Shown: positions 6,149-13,560 of the stretch, one piece after another
How the letters are laid out: every line of letters starts with the position of its first letter
Numbering within the stretch: position 1 is the stretch's first letter
The notes under the pieces: generated by a model
Told to the model about the DNA's origin: nothing
The model's database searches: none
Seen by the model: only the letters and a program-made list of their open reading frames with translations
Made by a program: the position numbers and the translations under genes
From: Omnitrophica WOR_2 bacterium RIFCSPHIGHO2_02_FULL_52_10
GTDB lineage: Bacteria > Omnitrophota > Gorgyraeia > Zapsychrales > Zapsychraceae
Assembly (NCBI GenBank): GCA_001805655.1
Contig: MHGR01000111.1
Span: 790-16,708 of the forward strand
Length of the DNA stretch: 15,919 nucleotides
Direction: 5' to 3'

Positions 6149-6586
6149 GTGAAAAAGATATTGGTGGTGCACGGTCCGAACTTGAATCTTTTGGGGCAGC
6201 GGGAGAAGGATATTTACGGCTCCGCGACCCTCGCGGAGATTAACGGGGCGTTATCCAGGCTGGCCGGCAAGAGCAAAGTCCGCCTGGAGTTCCTGCAGTC
6301 CAATCACGAAGGTGAAATTGTCGACGCCATCGGTAAGGCAAAGAAGAATAAATTCAGCGCCATCCTGATGAATCCGGCGGCCTACACGCATACCAGCGTG
6401 GCCATCCGGGATGCCGTCGCCGCCGTTGAGATTCCGACCGTCGAAGTGCATATTTCCAATATCTATTCCAGGGAAGATTTCCGCCATCAATCGCTCATCG
6501 CGCCGGTCTGTCACGGGCAGATCAGCGGGTTTGGCACGGACAGCTATCTGCTCGGGCTGCAGGCGATTATCAATTTAATCAAGTAG
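6149..6586 (+). CDS. aroQ: Type II 3-dehydroquinate dehydratase
   Basis: AroQ converts 3-dehydroquinate to 3-dehydroshikimate in the shikimate pathway; the type II enzyme is a dodecamer in the cytoplasm. The 145-residue length is normal. Visible family features are [14 protein letters not shown] (R18), DIYGSATL (catalytic Tyr23), [29 protein letters not shown] (N75, H81), [18 protein letters not shown] (H101, R112) and a final [14 protein letters not shown]. The start is GTG with a strong GGAGGG at 6139-6144. Its stop overlaps the start of the peptidase gene by one base. In Bacillus subtilis the homologue (yqhS) also precedes an M24 peptidase gene (yqhT) and efp. Confidence 0.97.
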   Translation: MKKILVVHGPNLNLLGQREKDIYGSATLAEINGALSRLAGKSKVRLEFLQSNHEGEIVDAIGKAKKNKFSAILMNPAAYTHTSVAIRDAVAAVEIPTVEVHISNIYSREDFRHQSLIAPVCHGQISGFGTDSYLLGLQAIINLIK

Positions 6587-7638
6587 TGGCCAATCGCATA
6601 CGACAATTACGGTCCGTTTTTGCCCGGAACAATATTGATTGCCTTCTTGTCCCAAGCGACGTCAATATCACCTACCTGACCGGTTTTCCGGCCAGCGAAT
6701 CCTGGCTGCTGGTTTGTCCCCGCCGCGCCTTTTATCTGACGGATTTCCGATACATCTTGGAAGCTAAAAAGGGACTCAAGGCGGTTACGGTCAAACGGTA
6801 TACGCGGTCAATCATTGAGCTCCTTTATCAATGCGCGCGCGAGCAAAAATGCAGGAATTTAGGGGTCGATGAGCGGCATATCACGCACGCCCAGTACATT
6901 CAGCTGCGCCAGCGCTGCCCGAAGTGGGTAAGGCTCGTCAAAGCCAACGGCTTAGTCGAGCATTTCCGGGAAGTGAAGGATGCCGGGGAAATCGAAAAAG
7001 TCAAAAAGGCCCTGAAGGTGCATAAACAGGCCCAGCACTATCTTAGGCGAATCGTCCGGCCGAAAATATCCGAGAGGGAGGTTCTTTTGAAGCTGGAAAA
7101 TTTTGTCAAAGCCCGCGGGGCCGGCTTTTCGTTCAAGCCGATTGTGGCTTCGGGCCCCAATTCGTGTTATCCGCATGCCCGGGTTTCCGGCAGGAAGATT
7201 CGGAACAATGAGCCGGTGCTGATTGACATGGGGATCGACGTGGAAGGCTATAAGTCCGACTTGACACGTATGTTCTTTTTAGGTAAAATACCCAATCTTG
7301 TGACACAGGTAAATGCGCATGTTTTTTGTGCGCAACGAATTGCGATTGATCGGATCCGTCCCGGCGTGCCTGTTGCGGAAGTTGATGGGGCGGTCCGCAA
7401 CTATTTAACAAAGAACGGGTTAGGGAAATATTTCGGCCATGCCCTGGGGCACGGCGTGGGGCTGGAGATTCATGAGGCTCCCCGTCTTGCCGGGAATAAT
7501 GCCGCGGACCTGCGGCCGGGGATGATTATCACCGTTGAACCCGCGGTTTACATCCCGGGTAAGTTCGGCATCCGCATCGAAGATATGGTGCTTGTTACCA
7601 AAAAAGGTTGTACAATTTTAAGTGACAATATCGATTAA
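6586..7638 (+). CDS. M24 family aminopeptidase (Xaa-Pro peptidase-like)
   Basis: The 350-residue metallopeptidase has an N-terminal creatinase-like domain (about 1-125, containing VNITYLTGFPASESW and YLTDFRYILEA) and a pita-bread catalytic domain (about 135-350). All five metal ligands are visible: D214 and D225 in LIDMGIDVEGYKSDLTR, H289 in ALGHGVGLEIHE, E318 in ITVEPAVYIP and E332 in GIRIEDMVLV. H197 in SCYPHARVSG and H296 complete the site. It should release N-terminal residues before proline or cut X-Pro dipeptides in the cytoplasm. The GTG start lies in TAGTG, overlapping the aroQ stop by one base and lacking its own ribosome binding site, so translation probably depends on coupling. The pairing with efp is widely conserved; EF-P helps translate the proline-rich proteins this enzyme would degrade. 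Confidence 0.93.
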   Translation: MANRIRQLRSVFARNNIDCLLVPSDVNITYLTGFPASESWLLVCPRRAFYLTDFRYILEAKKGLKAVTVKRYTRSIIELLYQCAREQKCRNLGVDERHITHAQYIQLRQRCPKWVRLVKANGLVEHFREVKDAGEIEKVKKALKVHKQAQHYLRRIVRPKISEREVLLKLENFVKARGAGFSFKPIVASGPNSCYPHARVSGRKIRNNEPVLIDMGIDVEGYKSDLTRMFFLGKIPNLVTQVNAHVFCAQRIAIDRIRPGVPVAEVDGAVRNYLTKNGLGKYFGHALGHGVGLEIHEAPRLAGNNAADLRPGMIITVEPAVYIPGKFGIRIEDMVLVTKKGCTILSDNID

Positions 7639-8185
7639 CCAGCTCAAACCCGGTGTGGGTCTACGTCTCAACGGCGAATTCTTCATGGTCACCGAATACC
7701 AGCATGTCAAGCCCGGTAAGGGCGGGGCCTTCGTCAAAGTGAAATTGAAGAACGTTAAGACCGAACAGGTCCTCGACAGGACGTTCAAACCCGGGGAAAA
7801 ACTTGAAGAAGCCCACCTCGAAGAGCGCAAGCTTCAGAACCTCTACCGCAGCGGAGATGGCTTCCACTTCATGGACACGACGACCTACGAGGAAACCGTG
7901 GTTTCTTCGGCCATTGTCGGAGATGCCGTTAAATTTCTCCAGGATAACCTGGAAGTCATCGGGATTTGCTTTAAGAATGAAGTTCTCAAAGTTGTCCTGC
8001 CCACGTTCATCATTGCCGAGATCGCGCAGACGGAGCCCGGTTTTAAGGGGGATACCACGAAGGCCGGCACCAAACCGGCCGCGATCGATACCGGGACACA
8101 GATCCAGGTGCCCCTGTTCGTAAATATAGGCGATCGGGTCAAGATTGATACCCGGTCCGGGGCCTATGTTGAAAGGATGAAATAA
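7622..8185 (+). CDS. efp: Translation elongation factor P
   Basis: EF-P binds between the P and E sites of stalled ribosomes and promotes peptide bond formation at proline runs. The 187-residue protein has the KOW-like N-terminal domain with the loop QHVKPGKGGAF. Here K33 corresponds to the lysine that is beta-lysylated or otherwise modified in other bacteria. Two OB-fold domains follow, with VLDRTFKPGEKLEEA, FMDTTTYEE and the C-terminal GDRVKIDTRSGAYVERMK signature. The loop keeps lysine, not the arginine used by EarP-type systems. No modification enzyme gene is in the window. The GTG start lies 17 bases inside the peptidase gene; the next possible starts would delete the first strand. The stop TAA overlaps the accB ATG by one base. 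Confidence 0.97.
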   Translation: MTISINQLKPGVGLRLNGEFFMVTEYQHVKPGKGGAFVKVKLKNVKTEQVLDRTFKPGEKLEEAHLEERKLQNLYRSGDGFHFMDTTTYEETVVSSAIVGDAVKFLQDNLEVIGICFKNEVLKVVLPTFIIAEIAQTEPGFKGDTTKAGTKPAAIDTGTQIQVPLFVNIGDRVKIDTRSGAYVERMK

Positions 8186-8637
8186 TGAATTTAAAGGAAA
8201 TTCGTGAGGTGATCAATTTAATGAATGAAAATGATCTGGCGGAAATTGAGATTGAACGGGACGGGACCAAGATTAAAATCAGGAAGGGCCCGGCCGAAAC
8301 CCCAGGGCCTGTGCTCAAATCTCCCGCCGGGTATCATGTGGAAACTCAAATCGTATCTTCCGGCGCGCCCGAACCCGCGAAAAGCTCTACGGCGAACCGC
8401 AGTCAAATCAAATCCCCGATGGTCGGAACGTTCTACCGTGCCCCGTCCCCCGAAGTCCCGCCTTTCGTTGAGGCGGGTCAGGTGGTCGAAATCGGGCAGG
8501 TGGTCTGCATCGTGGAAGCCATGAAATTGATGAACGAAATCAAATCCGAAGTGAGGGGAAAGATCGTTGAGATCCCCGTTGAGAACGCCCAGCCCGTTGA
8601 GTTCGGACAAACATTGTTTACTATCGAACCCCTGTAG
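8185..8637 (+). CDS. accB: Biotin carboxyl carrier protein of acetyl-CoA carboxylase
   Basis: AccB carries CO2 on biotin between biotin carboxylase and carboxyltransferase in malonyl-CoA synthesis. The 150-residue protein has the usual N-terminal helix [23 protein letters not shown] (about 2-24). An Ala/Pro/Ser linker follows (about 35-75), then the biotinyl domain with [11 protein letters not shown] (77-87) and the biotinylation site EAMKLMNEI (K114). The thumb-like [11 protein letters not shown] is also present. The ATG overlaps the efp stop (TAATG) and is followed by accC after 20 bases. accA and accD are not in the window. Confidence 0.97.
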   Translation: MNLKEIREVINLMNENDLAEIEIERDGTKIKIRKGPAETPGPVLKSPAGYHVETQIVSSGAPEPAKSSTANRSQIKSPMVGTFYRAPSPEVPPFVEAGQVVEIGQVVCIVEAMKLMNEIKSEVRGKIVEIPVENAQPVEFGQTLFTIEPL

Positions 8638-8657
8638 TTTTACTGCCCTGTATTTTT

Positions 8658-10019
8658 ATGCTCTCAAAAGTCCTTATAGCTAATCGCGGTGAAATTGCGC
8701 TGCGGATTATCCGCGCCTGCCGCGAACTTGGCATCAAGACAGTCGCGGTGTATTCGGAAGCGGACCGCGAGTCCCTGCACGTCCGCTTCGCCGATGAGGC
8801 CGTCTGCATCGGCCCCGCACCAAGCCGGGAAAGCTATTTAAACATCCCGGCCATCATATCGGCCGCCGAGGTCACCGATGTCGAGGCCATCCACCCGGGA
8901 TACGGATTTCTCGCCGAGAACGCCCATTTCGCCGAAATATGCGAATCCTGCAACATCACGTTTATCGGGCCGACCCCCAACACCATCCGGATGATGGGGG
9001 ACAAGGTCGTTGCCAAGAAAACCATGGAGAAATTCAATGTCCCGTTGACACCTGGCGGGAACGGTGTTGTTCCCAACAAGGAAGAAGCCATAAAAATCGC
9101 GCAGAAGATCCGCTATCCGGTGATTATCAAGGCGGCGGCCGGGGGGGGCGGCAAAGGGATGAGGGTCTGCCATAATGACGTGACGCTGGCGAGTTCGTTC
9201 ACCATCGCGCAGAACGAGGCGGAGGCGAATTTCGGCAATCCGGATGTTTATATCGAGAAATACATTGAAGCCCCCCGGCACGTGGAATTCCAGATCATGG
9301 CCGACCATTACGGGAACACCATCCATCTCGGCGAGCGGGATTGCAGCATCCAGAGACGGCATCAAAAACTGCTGGAGGAGGCCCCTTCTCCGGCGCTGGA
9401 CCCGGACCTGCGGGAAAAAATGGGAAGCACGGCGGTCAAAGTCGCCAAAGCGACCGATTACCGGGGGGTGGGGACCGTTGAATTTCTCCTGGATGCCCAC
9501 GGTAAATTCTATTTCATGGAGATGAATACCCGTATCCAGGTCGAACATCCCGTGACGGAAATGGTCACCGGTATCGATATCGTCAAGGAACAGATCAGGA
9601 TTGCCAGCGGCGGAAAGCTGGATCTCAAGCAGGAAGACGTCGAATTCCGCGGGGCGGCCATTGAGTGCCGCATTAACGCCGAAGATCCGCGGAATAACTT
9701 CATTCCTTGTCCGGGGAAAATAGAAGAATTGAACCTTCCCGGCGGCTTCGGCGTAAGGGTGGATACGCATATTTATCAGGGGTATACGATCAGCCCGTAT
9801 TATGACTCGATGATCGCAAAAGTGATTGCTTTCGGGAATGACCGGCAGGAGGCCATTAACCGGATGCACCGTGCCCTGCAGGAATTTTATGTGAGCCCGA
9901 TCAAGACGACGGTCGGACTACATCTGGAGATTCTGAATGACCCGCAGTTTTTAAAGGGGAAAGTCACGACCCATTTTCTGGACAAGATGGCGCTAGCCGA
10001 CACGGAGGACCGGTTATGA
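8658..10019 (+). CDS. accC: Biotin carboxylase subunit of acetyl-CoA carboxylase
   Basis: AccC carboxylates AccB-biotin with ATP and bicarbonate. The 453-residue length and residue numbering match the E. coli enzyme closely. The N-terminal domain starts [20 protein letters not shown]. The ATP-grasp domain has GDKVVAKK (K116), [14 protein letters not shown] (K159, glycine-rich loop 162-167), H209 and the signature [20 protein letters not shown]. The metal and catalytic residues E276, E288, N290, R292 and E296 are present in [21 protein letters not shown]. The start is ATG at 8658, but the upstream 20 bases are T-rich with no ribosome binding site, so initiation may be leader-poor or coupled to accB. 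The gene overlaps the Asp23-family gene by ATGA. Confidence 0.98.
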   Translation: MLSKVLIANRGEIALRIIRACRELGIKTVAVYSEADRESLHVRFADEAVCIGPAPSRESYLNIPAIISAAEVTDVEAIHPGYGFLAENAHFAEICESCNITFIGPTPNTIRMMGDKVVAKKTMEKFNVPLTPGGNGVVPNKEEAIKIAQKIRYPVIIKAAAGGGGKGMRVCHNDVTLASSFTIAQNEAEANFGNPDVYIEKYIEAPRHVEFQIMADHYGNTIHLGERDCSIQRRHQKLLEEAPSPALDPDLREKMGSTAVKVAKATDYRGVGTVEFLLDAHGKFYFMEMNTRIQVEHPVTEMVTGIDIVKEQIRIASGGKLDLKQEDVEFRGAAIECRINAEDPRNNFIPCPGKIEELNLPGGFGVRVDTHIYQGYTISPYYDSMIAKVIAFGNDRQEAINRMHRALQEFYVSPIKTTVGLHLEILNDPQFLKGKVTTHFLDKMALADTEDRL

Positions 10020-10372
10020 AAGATGACACGAAAATCGATCTTGGTTCGGTGCAGGTGCATAAAAAAGTGTTTGCCGAGATCATCGCTTCCGCACTCAAGG
10101 AAGTCAGCGGGGTCAAATTGATCGAAAAAAACATCGGCAACCGCCTGTTTGAGGCGTTCGGCAAAAAGGAATTCCCGGGGATTGACGTCAAGGTCCATGA
10201 CAACCATGAGGTGACGCTGGAGCTGAAAATTCTTGTGCAGTACGGGATCAACATTCCCGATGTCGCCCGGCAGGTGCAGGAAACCGTCAAATCCGCCATC
10301 GACAAAACTCTGGATGTTAACCTGAAGGATATTCATGTCAATGTGCAAGGCATAGCGAGGGGGGAGAAATGA
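10016..10372 (+). CDS. Asp23/Gls24 family protein
   Basis: The 118-residue protein matches the Asp23/Gls24 (DUF322) family. It begins [25 protein letters not shown] and continues with [31 protein letters not shown] and [15 protein letters not shown], the repeated alpha-beta pattern of the family. In Firmicutes such proteins are linked to alkaline or envelope stress. B. subtilis YqhY, encoded directly after accC, is functionally tied to acetyl-CoA carboxylase because its loss selects suppressor mutations in acc genes. The same position after accC (ATGA overlap) suggests an equivalent role here. A ribosome-binding stretch GGGGGAG and another ATGA overlap join it to the AmaP-like gene. Confidence 0.9.
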   Translation: MKDDTKIDLGSVQVHKKVFAEIIASALKEVSGVKLIEKNIGNRLFEAFGKKEFPGIDVKVHDNHEVTLELKILVQYGINIPDVARQVQETVKSAIDKTLDVNLKDIHVNVQGIARGEK

Positions 10373-10983
10373 ATTTCTTAACGAGAATTGCCGTATTGTT
10401 CTATGTGACGATCATCCTTTTTATCAGCTCGTTCACGCTGCTCTTTGTTCTCAATTATATCGACCCGCGCCATGTTATGGAGACATTCTCCTTGATTTAT
10501 CTCGATGATAACCTGCGGCTGTTGTTTGGAGCCGCGGCGGGCGTCTTGCTGATCTTGAACTATATTTTTTACCAGACGTTCACGGTCAGCGCTTACAGGG
10601 ATCATACCATCGCCTTTGACAACCCGACGGGCCGGGTCAGTGTTTCTTTAATGGCGATCGAGGATCTGGTTCGCCGCATGATCGGCCAGATCAAGGAAGT
10701 CAAGGAGGTCAAGTCCAGGATTTCAGCTTCCAAGAAGGGTTTGCAGATTAAGGTTAAGCTGGTTCTGCGCTCGGAAGGCAGGATTCCGGAATTGACGTCA
10801 AGGGTGCAGGAACTGGTTAAAAGGAAGGTCCAGGACGCTATCGGGCTGGATGAGCCCATTAACGTTGCCATTTATGTCGGCAAAATTCTTCCTGACCAAG
10901 GCCGGGAGAAACTTACTGCCAAAAAAGAAGAGCAGCTCAAGGAACCGGAACACAACGTTCCGTTTCAGGGGTACCGGGCCTGA
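10369..10983 (+). CDS. amaP: AmaP-like membrane anchor for the Asp23-family protein
   Basis: This 204-residue protein has two hydrophobic segments at about residues 5-30 (AVLFYVTIILFISSFTLLFVL) and 48-70 (LLFGAAAGVLLILNYIFYQ). They are followed by a cytoplasmic domain that itself resembles Asp23 (NPTGRVSVSLMAIEDLVRRMI, QIKVKLVLRSEGRIPELTSRVQELVKRKV, EPINVAIYVGKIL). This layout is that of AmaP, which anchors Asp23 at the membrane in Staphylococcus aureus. The last ~30 residues are charged and low in complexity. It overlaps the Asp23-family gene by four bases, so the pair probably forms a membrane-bound complex. Homology is judged from the layout and motif style rather than a strong signature. 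Confidence 0.8.
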   Translation: MNFLTRIAVLFYVTIILFISSFTLLFVLNYIDPRHVMETFSLIYLDDNLRLLFGAAAGVLLILNYIFYQTFTVSAYRDHTIAFDNPTGRVSVSLMAIEDLVRRMIGQIKEVKEVKSRISASKKGLQIKVKLVLRSEGRIPELTSRVQELVKRKVQDAIGLDEPINVAIYVGKILPDQGREKLTAKKEEQLKEPEHNVPFQGYRA

Positions 10984-11023
10984 TGCCGTTCCCCCAGGTA
11001 TTCATCGAAACAGAGGTGGCTAA

Positions 11024-12049
11024 ATGAAAAAAATAGGGATTTTGACGGGAGGGGCCGATTGCCCGGGATTGAACTCCGTGATCCGGGCTGTTGTCAGAAA
11101 GTCCATTGATGAGGGCTGGGTGGTCACGGGTGTCAAAAACGGCTGGAACGGTTTGATCGAAAATGACATGCGCGTTCTGGACTACCGCTTGACGTCCGGC
11201 ATCCTTGACCGCGGCGGGACGATATTAGGGACGAGCCGCCTGGTTCCGCCGTTGTCCAAAGCGAAGAACAAGATCATCGCGGAAAATTTCGCGCGCAGCG
11301 GCATGGACGCCTTGATAGCCGTCGGCGGGGAGGACACCCTAAAAATCGCCTTGGAGTTGTTCAAGACCTATTCCCTTCCGGTGGTGGGGGTGCCGAAATC
11401 CATTGATAATGCTCTTTCCGGGACAGATTATACGTTCGGCTTCGATACGGCCGTCAATGTGGCGACTGAGTGCATTGACCGGTTGCATACGACCGCCGAG
11501 AGCCATCATCGGATCATCGTGATTGAAGTGATGGGGGTTTACACGGGGTGGATCGCCCTGGAAGCGGGCATAGCCGGAGGCGCCCACTACATTCTCACTC
11601 CCGAGTTCCCCATTGAAATCGATAAAGTGTGCGCCTCTCTGCGGGCCCGGCATAAACGCGGAAAAAGTTTCAGCATCATCGTGGTTTCGGAAGGGGCGCG
11701 CATCCAGGGGTTCTCCGATGAAGAAATCGAAAAGAAGTTCGGCAAAAAGCATCGCGTCGGGCGCATTGCCGAAATCATCGCCGCATTGATCGAGGAAAAT
11801 ACGCAATATGAAACGCGCGTCAGCGTCCTGGGGCATATTCAACGCGGCGGGACCCCCACGGCGTATGACCGGATCATCGGGACGCGGTTCGGCTTTAAAG
11901 CCGTCGAACTGGTAAAGGAAAACAAATTTGGGCAAATGGTCAGCCTCCGCAACAATAAGTTCGATTCGGTGGATATTGCCGAGGCGGTCAGAAAACGCAA
12001 GGCGATCGATCAGGACCTGCTGGAGATCGCGAAAGTGTTCTTTGCCTAA
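11024..12049 (+). CDS. pfkA: 6-phosphofructokinase, PPi-type (group III-like)
   Basis: The 341-residue enzyme phosphorylates fructose 6-phosphate. GILTGGADCPGLNSVIRA (from residue 5) is the first nucleotide loop, and ILDRGGTILGTSR holds the phosphate-binding arginine. AVGGEDTL (99-106) has Asp at the position where ATP-dependent enzymes have Gly, and PKSIDN (124-129) has Lys where they have Gly. These two changes are the known signature of PPi-dependent enzymes. The catalytic Asp is D128. The F6P site motifs HHRIIVIEVMG and GHIQRGGTPTAYDR are present. Two unusual changes are seen: Ala130 in place of the usual Asp in 'IDND', and Val172 in place of Arg in 'MGR'. Length and style fit Amycolatopsis-like group III enzymes. 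The start has GAGGTGG at 11013-11019. Confidence 0.9.
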   Translation: MKKIGILTGGADCPGLNSVIRAVVRKSIDEGWVVTGVKNGWNGLIENDMRVLDYRLTSGILDRGGTILGTSRLVPPLSKAKNKIIAENFARSGMDALIAVGGEDTLKIALELFKTYSLPVVGVPKSIDNALSGTDYTFGFDTAVNVATECIDRLHTTAESHHRIIVIEVMGVYTGWIALEAGIAGGAHYILTPEFPIEIDKVCASLRARHKRGKSFSIIVVSEGARIQGFSDEEIEKKFGKKHRVGRIAEIIAALIEENTQYETRVSVLGHIQRGGTPTAYDRIIGTRFGFKAVELVKENKFGQMVSLRNNKFDSVDIAEAVRKRKAIDQDLLEIAKVFFA

Positions 12050-12069
12050 ACGGGCGCGGGGAGAGGATC

Positions 12070-12636
12070 ATGGGACAGACGGTAGAGGAGATTTTTGAAG
12101 AATCCATTCAGGTCAAGCGTGCGGCGCTGCGGCAGAACAAGGACGCCATGCTCGCCGCCGTGAACATGCTTAGTGGGGCGTTAAAGAAGGGCCGGAAGAT
12201 TATTTTTTTCGGCAACGGCGGCTCGGCGGCGGACAGCCAGCACATCGCGGCGGAATTCATCGGGCGTTTTCAAAAAGAACGCAGGGCCTTGGCGGCCATT
12301 GCCCTGACAACGGACACCTCGGTGTTGACGGCCCTGGGCAATGACTACGGGTTTGACATCCTGTTTTCCCGCCAAATTGAGGGAATCGGGCAAAAGGGCG
12401 ATGTCGCCTTCGGGATATCGACCAGCGGTAATTCGGCAAATGTCATCGAAGGGGTCAAGAAAGCCAGGCGCATGGGGCTTAAGACAATCTCCATGACGGG
12501 AAACAGCGGCGGGAAGCTGGCCAGGCTGACGGATATCAGCCTGATCGTGCCGGCCAAGAACACGGCGCGCATCCAGGAATCCCATATCTGCATGGCCCAC
12601 GCGATTTGTGAACTGGTCGAGAACCGTTTTGTGTAA
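12070..12636 (+). CDS. gmhA: Sedoheptulose-7-phosphate isomerase (phosphoheptose isomerase)
   Basis: GmhA converts sedoheptulose 7-phosphate to D-glycero-D-manno-heptose 7-phosphate, the first step to ADP-heptose for LPS core. The 188-residue SIS-domain protein shows FFGNGGSAADSQHIAAEF (H58, E62), the sugar-phosphate loop GISTSGNSANVI and ARIQESHICMAHAICE (Q169, H177). These align with the E. coli metal and catalytic residues H61, E65, Q172 and H180. The start has GGAGAGG just upstream. The gene follows pfkA by 20 bases and precedes rfaE2, so two heptose steps are adjacent; GmhB and the heptose kinase are not in the window. Confidence 0.97.
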   Translation: MGQTVEEIFEESIQVKRAALRQNKDAMLAAVNMLSGALKKGRKIIFFGNGGSAADSQHIAAEFIGRFQKERRALAAIALTTDTSVLTALGNDYGFDILFSRQIEGIGQKGDVAFGISTSGNSANVIEGVKKARRMGLKTISMTGNSGGKLARLTDISLIVPAKNTARIQESHICMAHAICELVENRFV

Positions 12637-12665
12637 TCAGCTTGACCCGCGGACGGTTGCTTAAA

Positions 12666-13166
12666 GTGGACACAAAATCAAAAATCGTGACATTGCCGCT
12701 GCTCAAGAAAAAAATCGCCCGGTTGCGCCGGCGGGGCAAGACGATTGCCTTTACAAACGGCTGTTTTGATTTGCTTCATTACGGTCACGTCCGTTATTTA
12801 GAGCAAGCCAAGGAGGGCGGCCGGCGGGTTTTGGTCGTTGGATTGAACAGCGACCGTTCCGTAAGAAAAATCAAGGGCCCGAACCGGCCGATCGTCAAGG
12901 AGACCGGGCGGGCGGCGGTGTTGGCGGGCCTGGCCAGCGTGGATTACATCACGCTTTTTGACGAAGACACGCCGGCCAAGCTGATTGAAGCCATCCAGCC
13001 GGACATTTTGATTAAAGGCGCGGACTGGAAGCGCAAGGGAGCGGTGGGCAGCGACGTGGTCCGGGCCAAGGGCGGCAAGGTGCAATTCATTAGATATATT
13101 CCGGGGTATTCCACCACGGACTTGATCAAGCGAATGACGCGCAGTGCAAAAACGAAGCGATCATAA
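12666..13166 (+). CDS. rfaE2: D-glycero-beta-D-manno-heptose 1-phosphate adenylyltransferase
   Basis: This 166-residue nucleotidyltransferase corresponds to the C-terminal domain of HldE (RfaE domain II) and makes ADP-heptose from heptose 1-phosphate and ATP. The cytidylyltransferase-like motif AFTNGCFDLLHYGHVRYL contains HxGH (H38-H41). GLNSDRSVRKIKGPNRPI, GLASVDYITLFDEDTP, PDILIKGADW and the end PGYSTTDLIKR are typical. The kinase domain (RfaE1) is not fused, as is usual for split systems. The GTG at 12666 lies close to the conserved start; an in-frame TTG at 12642 would add eight residues and places the start 5 bases after gmhA. Neither has a strong ribosome binding site, so the exact start is uncertain. 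Confidence 0.93.
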   Translation: MDTKSKIVTLPLLKKKIARLRRRGKTIAFTNGCFDLLHYGHVRYLEQAKEGGRRVLVVGLNSDRSVRKIKGPNRPIVKETGRAAVLAGLASVDYITLFDEDTPAKLIEAIQPDILIKGADWKRKGAVGSDVVRAKGGKVQFIRYIPGYSTTDLIKRMTRSAKTKRS

Positions 13167-13560
13167 TTTTGACCGTATCATCGATGCGAATTTTAACCGC
13201 ACCAAAGAAGGCCTGAGGGTCTGCGAAGACGTCTGCCGGTATATTCTCAATGAGCAAAGCTCCACACGCCATTATAAATCTGTCCGTCATCAGTTGACCC
13301 AGGTCTTGTCCGGCCTGAACGTGCCCGGATTGATCCGGTCCCGGAATATCACCGGGGATGTCGGCCGGCGCTCAACGGATGCCGAATTCAAACGCCGGGG
13401 GGCCATGGACATATATTACGCGAATTCGCAGAGGGTCAAGGAGTCCATCCGCGTCTTGGAGGAATTCGCCAAGCTGCGGAACAAACAGATTGCCGGAAAG
13501 TTAAAAAGGCTGCGGTACAGGGTGTATGCGCTGGAAAAAAACGTTATTGAACGATGCTAA
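13144..13560 (+). CDS. thiD2: ThiD2-like protein (hydroxymethylpyrimidine phosphate kinase family)
   Basis: This helical 138-residue protein begins RIIDANFNRTKEGLRVCEDVCRYILN and continues with HQLTQVLSGL, RNITGDVGR and ANSQRVKESIRVLEEFAKL. The internally repeated 'N..R..EGLRV.ED..R' and 'NSQRVKESIRVLEEF' pattern is that of the domain found N-terminal to ThiE in cyanobacteria and free-standing elsewhere. That family (ThiD2) has been described as a monofunctional hydroxymethylpyrimidine-phosphate kinase, which would supply HMP-PP to ThiE. Here it is separate from ThiE but overlaps it by 35 bases, and it overlaps rfaE2 by 23 bases through a GTG start. The family assignment rests on pattern memory and context, and the enzymatic role is inferred. 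Confidence 0.75.
   Translation: MQKRSDHNFDRIIDANFNRTKEGLRVCEDVCRYILNEQSSTRHYKSVRHQLTQVLSGLNVPGLIRSRNITGDVGRRSTDAEFKRRGAMDIYYANSQRVKESIRVLEEFAKLRNKQIAGKLKRLRYRVYALEKNVIERC

Noticed and set aside
8838..9869. Long open frame on the minus strand (343 codons) antisense to accC
   Set aside because: It lies wholly inside accC, whose protein matches biotin carboxylase throughout. The minus-strand translation shows no recognisable domain and looks like a codon-bias shadow in GC-rich DNA.
11339..11935. Minus-strand open frame of 198 codons inside pfkA
   Set aside because: The plus strand encodes a full phosphofructokinase here. The antisense product is rich in H, D and R with no family motif and no ribosome binding site context.
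12637..13526. TPP riboswitch for the thiamine genes
   Set aside because: There is no untranslated space: rfaE2, the ThiD2-like gene and thiE overlap one another, and I see no THI-box-like sequence upstream.
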